DNA of 64,000 bases from Alcanivorax limicola (GTDB taxonomy: Bacteria; Pseudomonadota; Gammaproteobacteria; Pseudomonadales; Alcanivoracaceae): positions 434,001 through 498,000 of the forward strand of contig NZ_JAIOUB010000002.1 in NCBI RefSeq assembly GCF_019931215.1. The letters run 5' to 3'. Made by a program: the position numbers and the translations under genes. Positions within the stretch are counted from its first letter, which is position 1. Every line of letters begins with the position of its first letter. Below, piece by piece: positions 58,702-64,000 of the stretch. Under the pieces are notes generated by a model. The model was not told the origin of the DNA, did no database searches, and was given only the letters and a program-made list of their open reading frames with translations.

Positions 58702-59418
58702 ATGCGTCCCTCAGGTCGAGCCCCGGATCAGTTGCGCGATATCCGTTTTACGCGCGAATTTACCAAACATGCCGAGGGCAGTGTGCTGGTGGAATTCGGT
58801 GAAACCCGGGTGCTGTGCACGGCGTCGGTGGAAGAAGGTGTACCGCGCTTCCTGAAGGGCAAGGGGCAAGGCTGGATCACGGCTGAGTACGGCATGCTGC
58901 CGCGCGCGACCCACACCCGTAACCAGCGTGAATCGACCCGTGGCAAGCAAGGTGGCCGCACGCTGGAGATTCAGCGCCTGATCGGCCGCTCCCTGCGGGC
59001 GGCGGTGGACATGAAGAAGCTGGGTGAGAACACCATTCTGATCGATTGCGACGTGTTGCAGGCCGATGGCGGCACGCGCACGGCGTCGATTTCCGGTGCC
59101 TGCGTGGCGCTGGTGGATGCCTTGAGCTTCCTGCTGGAGAAAAAACGCATCAAGGATGACCCGCTGGAATGCCTGATCGCGTCGGTCTCCGTCGGGCTCT
59201 ACCAGGGCACGCCGGTGCTGGATCTGGATTACGCGGAAGACTCCACGGCCGACACGGACATGAATGTGGTGATGACCCAGCAAGGCGGCTTTGTCGAGAT
59301 TCAGGGCACGGCGGAAGCGGCGCCCTTCACCATGGCCCAGCAGCAGGACATGCTGACGCTGGCGGATCAGGGCATTCAGAATATCCTGCGCCAGCAGCAA
59401 GCGGCGCTGGGCTGGTAA
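58702..59418 (+). CDS. rph: Ribonuclease PH
   Basis: A 238-residue phosphate-dependent 3'-exoribonuclease that trims tRNA 3' ends. The signature [11 protein letters not shown] and N-terminal [15 protein letters not shown] are present, with RMKK-type phosphate-binding region ([19 protein letters not shown]). It has the normal length and a good site (AAAGGAG) before ATG. pyrE follows 7 bp later. Confidence 0.97.
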   Translation: MRPSGRAPDQLRDIRFTREFTKHAEGSVLVEFGETRVLCTASVEEGVPRFLKGKGQGWITAEYGMLPRATHTRNQRESTRGKQGGRTLEIQRLIGRSLRAAVDMKKLGENTILIDCDVLQADGGTRTASISGACVALVDALSFLLEKKRIKDDPLECLIASVSVGLYQGTPVLDLDYAEDSTADTDMNVVMTQQGGFVEIQGTAEAAPFTMAQQQDMLTLADQGIQNILRQQQAALGW

Positions 59419-59425
59419 GGGGGCA

Positions 59426-60070
59426 ATGATGCAACCCTATCAGAAAGCGTTCATTGAATTTGCGCTGGGGCGTGAGGCGCTGAAGTTTGGCGAGTTCACG
59501 CTGAAGTCGGGCCGGGTGAGCCCGTATTTCTTCAATGCCGGCACGTTTCACACCGGCGAGGCGCTGTCACGGCTGGGGCGCTTCTACGCGGCGGCGATTG
59601 TCGATGCCGGTGTTGAGTTCGATATGCTGTTTGGCCCGGCCTACAAGGGCATCCCGCTGGTGGCGGCCGTCGCGGTAGCACTGGCAGAGAATCACGGCAT
59701 CGACAAGCCCTGGGCGTTCAACCGCAAGGAAGCCAAGGATCACGGTGAAGGCGGGTTGATTGTGGGTGCGCCGCTGGCGGGCCGGGCGCTGGTTATTGAT
59801 GATGTGATCACGGCCGGGACGGCAATACGTGAAGTGGCGGCGCTGTTTGATGACAGCCCGGCGCAGATGGCGGGCGTCGTGGTGGCGCTGGATCGTCAGG
59901 AGCGTGGCCAGGGCGACTTGTCTGCGATTCAGGATGTTGAGCACAGTCTGGGTGTGCGGGTACACAGTATCGTCGGTATGTCGGATATCATCGATTATCT
60001 GGCGGGGACGCAGGATGAGGCGCACCTTGGCGCGATGCGGGCGTACCGCAGTCAGTATGGGGTGGCATAA
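59426..60070 (+). CDS. pyrE: Orotate phosphoribosyltransferase
   Basis: A 214-residue pyrimidine-biosynthesis enzyme that makes OMP from orotate and PRPP. The PRPP motif [15 protein letters not shown] and the catalytic-loop region [11 protein letters not shown] are present. It follows rph by 7 bp with GGGGGC before ATG (a second ATG three bases later is possible), in the rph-pyrE operon order found in enterics and pseudomonads. Confidence 0.97.
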   Translation: MMQPYQKAFIEFALGREALKFGEFTLKSGRVSPYFFNAGTFHTGEALSRLGRFYAAAIVDAGVEFDMLFGPAYKGIPLVAAVAVALAENHGIDKPWAFNRKEAKDHGEGGLIVGAPLAGRALVIDDVITAGTAIREVAALFDDSPAQMAGVVVALDRQERGQGDLSAIQDVEHSLGVRVHSIVGMSDIIDYLAGTQDEAHLGAMRAYRSQYGVA

Positions 60071-60092
60071 AACGGTGTATGGCGAGCGTGTG

Positions 60093-60731
60093 ATGAAGTC
60101 TCTGCAAACAATCTGCCTGGCTGTGGCGCTGCTCTCGGCGCCGACGGCCTTGCTGGCGCGTGGTGGCAAGACGCCGGAGCCGGAGGCGTTGCCGCCGGGT
60201 GCGGTGTACCGCTACATCAATGCGGAGGGCAGCATGGTGATGACCCATGCGCTGCCGGAAGAAGGCATCTATGCCGGGTACGACATCATTGATGCCCAGG
60301 GGCGGGTCATCCAGCAGGTTGAAGCAGCGCCCTCGCCGGCGGAGCAGGAAACGTTGCGAGCGCAGCGGGACCAGGCTCGTGAGGCAGAGCTGCAGAGCCG
60401 GCGTGATCGGGAACTGCTGCGCATGTATGCGGTGCCGGACGATGCCGAGCGTGCGCGCGACAGGCAGTTGGCAGCGTTGCAGCTGAATATCGATTACGCC
60501 CGGGGCAATATTGCCCAGCTGCGCAGTCGCCTCGATACCGAAATCAGCAATGCGGCACGCATCGAACGCAGCGGTCGCGATGTGCCGGAGGCCACCGCCG
60601 TCGTGATTGAACGTTATGGCCGGCAGATCAGTGACCTGGAGCAGGAAATTCTCCAGCACGAGGCGGACATGGAGCAGGTGCGGGAGAACTTTACGCCAAT
60701 CATCGAGCGGTTGCGCCAGATCACGAAGTAG
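60093..60731 (+). CDS. Secreted coiled-coil protein with DUF4124-like start
   Basis: A 212-residue protein. Signal peptide MKSLQTICLAVALLSAPTALLA, then a DUF4124-like element (AVYRYINAEGSMVMTHALPEEG), a proline-rich link and a long charged helix (about 85-210) with heptad spacing, including RARDRQLAALQLNIDYARGN. It is probably a periplasmic coiled coil. It lies 22 bp after pyrE; the frame is open far upstream, but the signal peptide settles the start at 60093. Function unknown. Confidence 0.8.
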   Translation: MKSLQTICLAVALLSAPTALLARGGKTPEPEALPPGAVYRYINAEGSMVMTHALPEEGIYAGYDIIDAQGRVIQQVEAAPSPAEQETLRAQRDQAREAELQSRRDRELLRMYAVPDDAERARDRQLAALQLNIDYARGNIAQLRSRLDTEISNAARIERSGRDVPEATAVVIERYGRQISDLEQEILQHEADMEQVRENFTPIIERLRQITK

Positions 60732-60764
60732 CAGCCGCGCGCCTCAGTGCAAATCACGACCTGC

Positions 60765-61370
60765 TCAGCTGCGGAAAATCACCGCCGCGAGCAAGGGCCA
60801 CTGTTCTGCCCAGCCCTGGGTGGGCGCCTGTTTGAAACCGGAACGTACAAATTGCGCGATACGCCCTTCGACCACAGCCAGTAGCAGGTTTGCTGTGGCG
60901 GTGGGCGTGGTTTCCGTGCGCAGTCCCTGCTTGAACTCGGCGTCTCGCAGCAACTGGCGCAATTGGCTTTCCACGCGTTCAAAGAATTGCTGGATGCGCA
61001 GGCGCAAGCGTTCGTTTTCGCCGGTCAGTGCATCACCGGTGAGCAGCCGGGTGATGCCCGGGTTGCGTTCGGTAAAGCCCAGTAACAGGTCCATGATGCG
61101 CTTGGTCTGGTCCAGGGCGTCCGGTGTTTCCTGTACGATGCGATTCACGTTGGTGAACACCGCATCCTCAACAAAATTGATCAAGCCTTCGAACATCTTC
61201 GCCTTGCTGGGAAAATGCCGATACAGCGCAGCTTCGGAGACCCCCACCTCCCGTGCCAGCCCGGCGGTCGTGATGCGGCCGCCGGGTTCTGCTTCCAGCA
61301 TATGTGCCAGTGCTTGCAGGATCTGATCCTTGCGTGACACTTTTTCTTCACTCACTTTTTCTTCGCGCAT
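60765..61370 (-). CDS. slmA: Nucleoid occlusion factor SlmA (TetR family)
   Basis: A 201-residue TetR-fold DNA-binding protein. The helix-turn-helix ITTAGLAREVGVSEAALYRHFPSKAKMFEGLI matches SlmA/Ttk. SlmA binds chromosomal SBS sites and blocks FtsZ ring formation over the nucleoid. It is convergent with the coiled-coil gene and lies downstream of argB on the minus strand. The argB-slmA-pyrE vicinity is conserved in pseudomonads. Confidence 0.92.
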   Translation of the reverse strand: MREEKVSEEKVSRKDQILQALAHMLEAEPGGRITTAGLAREVGVSEAALYRHFPSKAKMFEGLINFVEDAVFTNVNRIVQETPDALDQTKRIMDLLLGFTERNPGITRLLTGDALTGENERLRLRIQQFFERVESQLRQLLRDAEFKQGLRTETTPTATANLLLAVVEGRIAQFVRSGFKQAPTQGWAEQWPLLAAVIFRS

Positions 61371-61408
61371 AACCCCTTCCCACGGTTCTGTTGCGTTTTA
61401 TATGCCCG

Positions 61409-62317
<909 letters not shown>

Positions 62318-64000
62318 CTAAAAAGGCAGTTTCAGTTTCGGTTCGATACTTTGCAGTTCTGTGCGGAACAGGGCAACGATGCGTTGCAGTGCTGCCTTGT
62401 CGCGGCCTTCGAAGCGCGCGGTCAGCGCCGGTGTGGTGTTGGAGGCACGCACCAGGCCCCAGCCGTCCTCAAAGTCTACGCGCAGACCGTCCAGTGTGGA
62501 GATATTGCCGTCGGCAAAGGCGGCCTGTCGTGCAATCAGGCGCTCCACCAGCGCAAATTTGCTCTGCTCGCTGGCGGGGATCAGCAGCTCGGGTGTGGTG
62601 ACGCCGGTGGTCAGGCGGTCGAACAGCACATCGGCGCTGTGGCTCTCCAGGGCCAGAATTTCCAGCAACCGGGCAGCGGCGTAAAGCGCATCGTCAAAGC
62701 CGTACCAGCGATCGGCAAAGAACATGTGACCGCTCATCTCGCCTGCCAGTGGTGCGCCGGTCTCACGCATGCGGGCTTTCATCAGGGCGTGCCCGGATTT
62801 GCCCATCAGGGGCCGACCGCCCATGCGGCTGATCAGTTTGGCGAGTTCGCGACTGCACTTCACATCAAACAGGATGTCGGCGCCGGGTGAGCGGGACAAC
62901 AGGTCCCGCGCAAACAGCATCAACAATCTGTCGGGCCAGATGATCTCGCCCTTGGGTGTCACGATGCCGAGGCGGTCGCCGTCACCGTCGAAGGCGATGC
63001 CGATGTCCGCGTTATGCTGCGTCACCGCCTGAATCAATGCATGCAGGTTTTCCGGGCGGCTCGGGTCCGGGTGATGATTGGGGAAGTGGCCGTCGACCTC
63101 GGCGAACAAGGGCATGACCTCGCAGCCCAGGCTGCGAAACAACTGGGGCGCCATGGCGCCAGTGATGCCATTGCCGCAATCGATCACGACCTTTAATGGC
63201 CGTGCCAGGGCGATGTCTTCGGCCAGGGCATGCTGGTAGCGCTCGCGGATATCGCGCTGGTCGGCGCGCCCCTGGCCCTCACTGAAGCGCGCTTCGGTAA
63301 TCCGCTGGTACAGATTGCGGATGCGTTCGCCGCTGAGGGTTTCGCCGCCGATAACCACCTTGACGCCATTGTAGGTTGATGGGTTGTGGCTGCCTGTGAC
63401 GACGACGCCGGATTGTACGTCCATCACCGCCGTGCCGTAGTACAGCACCGGTGTCGGCACGGCGCCGATGTCGATCACGTCGCGGCCGCTGGCGAGCAGG
63501 CCTTTTGTCAGCGCCTCCGTCAGTTCGTCGGAAGAGGTGCGGCCATCCCGCGCCACCAGCAGTGTCTGCTGGCCGGCGTCGCCCGCCTCTGAGCCAATGG
63601 CGCGGCCAATCAGCGTCATGATCTCGGTGTTGAGCGTCTTGCCGACGATGCCGCGAATGTCGTACTCGCGGAAGATTTCTTCCGGCACCTGGATCTGTGG
63701 CGTGGCCTCAGGCGTGCCGTCCTCGATCAACAGACTGGTATCTTCCTCCACCAGGATGTCCATGAACGCATCCATGGGCGCCGCCGGTCGGGGGCGGCCG
63801 CCGCCGCTGCGGGGATTGGCCTGACTGGCTGCGCGCTTGTCGAGGGCGGCCCTGGCCTCGGCGAGGGCGCTGAAGGCAAACCGGGGTGAACCCTGGGTGT
63901 TGAGCAGGCTGGCGTCGCGGGTGATGCGATGCCCGATGTCACGAATGATCATCACGACGGCAGCCAGCAACAGCACCAGTGCGGTCCCGGCCAGAATCAG
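62318..64000 (-). CDS. algC: Phosphomannomutase/phosphoglucomutase AlgC, 5' end outside the window
   Basis: The frame stays open to the right edge, so the N-terminus is missing. A hydrophobic segment (VLLLAAVVMIIRD) near the edge indicates the long AlgC form with N-terminal membrane-associated extension. The catalytic-Ser motif VVVTGSHNPSTYNG, Mg2+ loop DGDGDR and substrate motif GEMSGHMFF are present. It interconverts hexose 1- and 6-phosphates for exopolysaccharide, LPS and rhamnolipid precursors. A Pro/Gly/Arg-rich linker joins the membrane part to the enzyme. Confidence 0.94.
   Translation of the reverse strand: MILAGTALVLLLAAVVMIIRDIGHRITRDASLLNTQGSPRFAFSALAEARAALDKRAASQANPRSGGGRPRPAAPMDAFMDILVEEDTSLLIEDGTPEATPQIQVPEEIFREYDIRGIVGKTLNTEIMTLIGRAIGSEAGDAGQQTLLVARDGRTSSDELTEALTKGLLASGRDVIDIGAVPTPVLYYGTAVMDVQSGVVVTGSHNPSTYNGVKVVIGGETLSGERIRNLYQRITEARFSEGQGRADQRDIRERYQHALAEDIALARPLKVVIDCGNGITGAMAPQLFRSLGCEVMPLFAEVDGHFPNHHPDPSRPENLHALIQAVTQHNADIGIAFDGDGDRLGIVTPKGEIIWPDRLLMLFARDLLSRSPGADILFDVKCSRELAKLISRMGGRPLMGKSGHALMKARMRETGAPLAGEMSGHMFFADRWYGFDDALYAAARLLEILALESHSADVLFDRLTTGVTTPELLIPASEQSKFALVERLIARQAAFADGNISTLDGLRVDFEDGWGLVRASNTTPALTARFEGRDKAALQRIVALFRTELQSIEPKLKLPF

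Overview
The window is a high-GC gammaproteobacterial chromosome segment. The gene content and order (trkA-rsmB-fmt-def-LysM-dprA-tsaC-hemF-aroE, gamma carbonic anhydrase-prlC-yheV, recG-oxyR, spoT-rpoZ-gmk, yicC-rph-pyrE, slmA-argB-algC) look like the Pseudomonas/Oceanospirillales lineage. An integral-membrane alkane hydroxylase (alkB) suggests a marine hydrocarbon degrader such as Alcanivorax or a relative. The genus is an inference from gene content, not a measured identity.

Layout. 1-7614: a large secreted von Willebrand factor A protein (cut by the left edge), a transglutaminase-fold protein with no catalytic Cys and an AT-rich hydrophobic C-terminus, and a small overlapping two-helix membrane protein. 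7727-13404 (minus): potassium uptake trkH-trkA, then rsmB-fmt-def, tightly overlapped. 13586-19620 (plus): LysM protein, dprA, tsaC, hemF-aroE and an LpxR-like outer-membrane protein. 19625-20681 (minus): the 'mobile mystery protein' A/B pair (XRE regulator plus Fic protein), inserted next to gamma carbonic anhydrase. 21424-23702: prlC and a YheV-like zinc ribbon.

23703-30459 is the most anomalous part. It is AT-rich and carries four ORFs, three of them followed by convincing integron attC sites and the fourth by a degenerate one, with no integrase visible: a CALIN-type cassette array. One cassette encodes a 777-residue protein with a PD-(D/E)XK-type nuclease signature. Directly after the array come a lipoprotein, a DUF3883 protein and a NERD/zinc-ribbon protein, so three nuclease-fold candidates lie within about 6 kb. 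This is the best candidate for an undescribed (possibly defence-related) system.

30460-37256 is accessory metabolism and transport: DUF2218 with a Fur-like box, DUF72 with a probable pentanucleotide frameshift, an MFS drug exporter with a divergent XRE regulator, an extradiol dioxygenase, and a membrane alpha/beta hydrolase. 37338-39512 is katG. 39894-43239 holds secreted proteins and lipoproteins of unknown role. 43420-44568 is alkB behind a strong 18-bp palindrome. 44718-48048 holds a DUF5924/DUF2914 membrane protein, an SbtA-like transporter and a class V aminotransferase. 48131-54661 holds recG-oxyR, an epimerase-like protein, ridA and spoT. 54859-57617 holds rpoZ, gmk, an SDR enzyme and a higBA toxin-antitoxin pair. 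57679-64000 holds yicC, rph, pyrE, a coiled-coil secreted protein, slmA, argB and algC (cut by the right edge).

No rRNA, tRNA, CRISPR array, transposase or integrase was seen.
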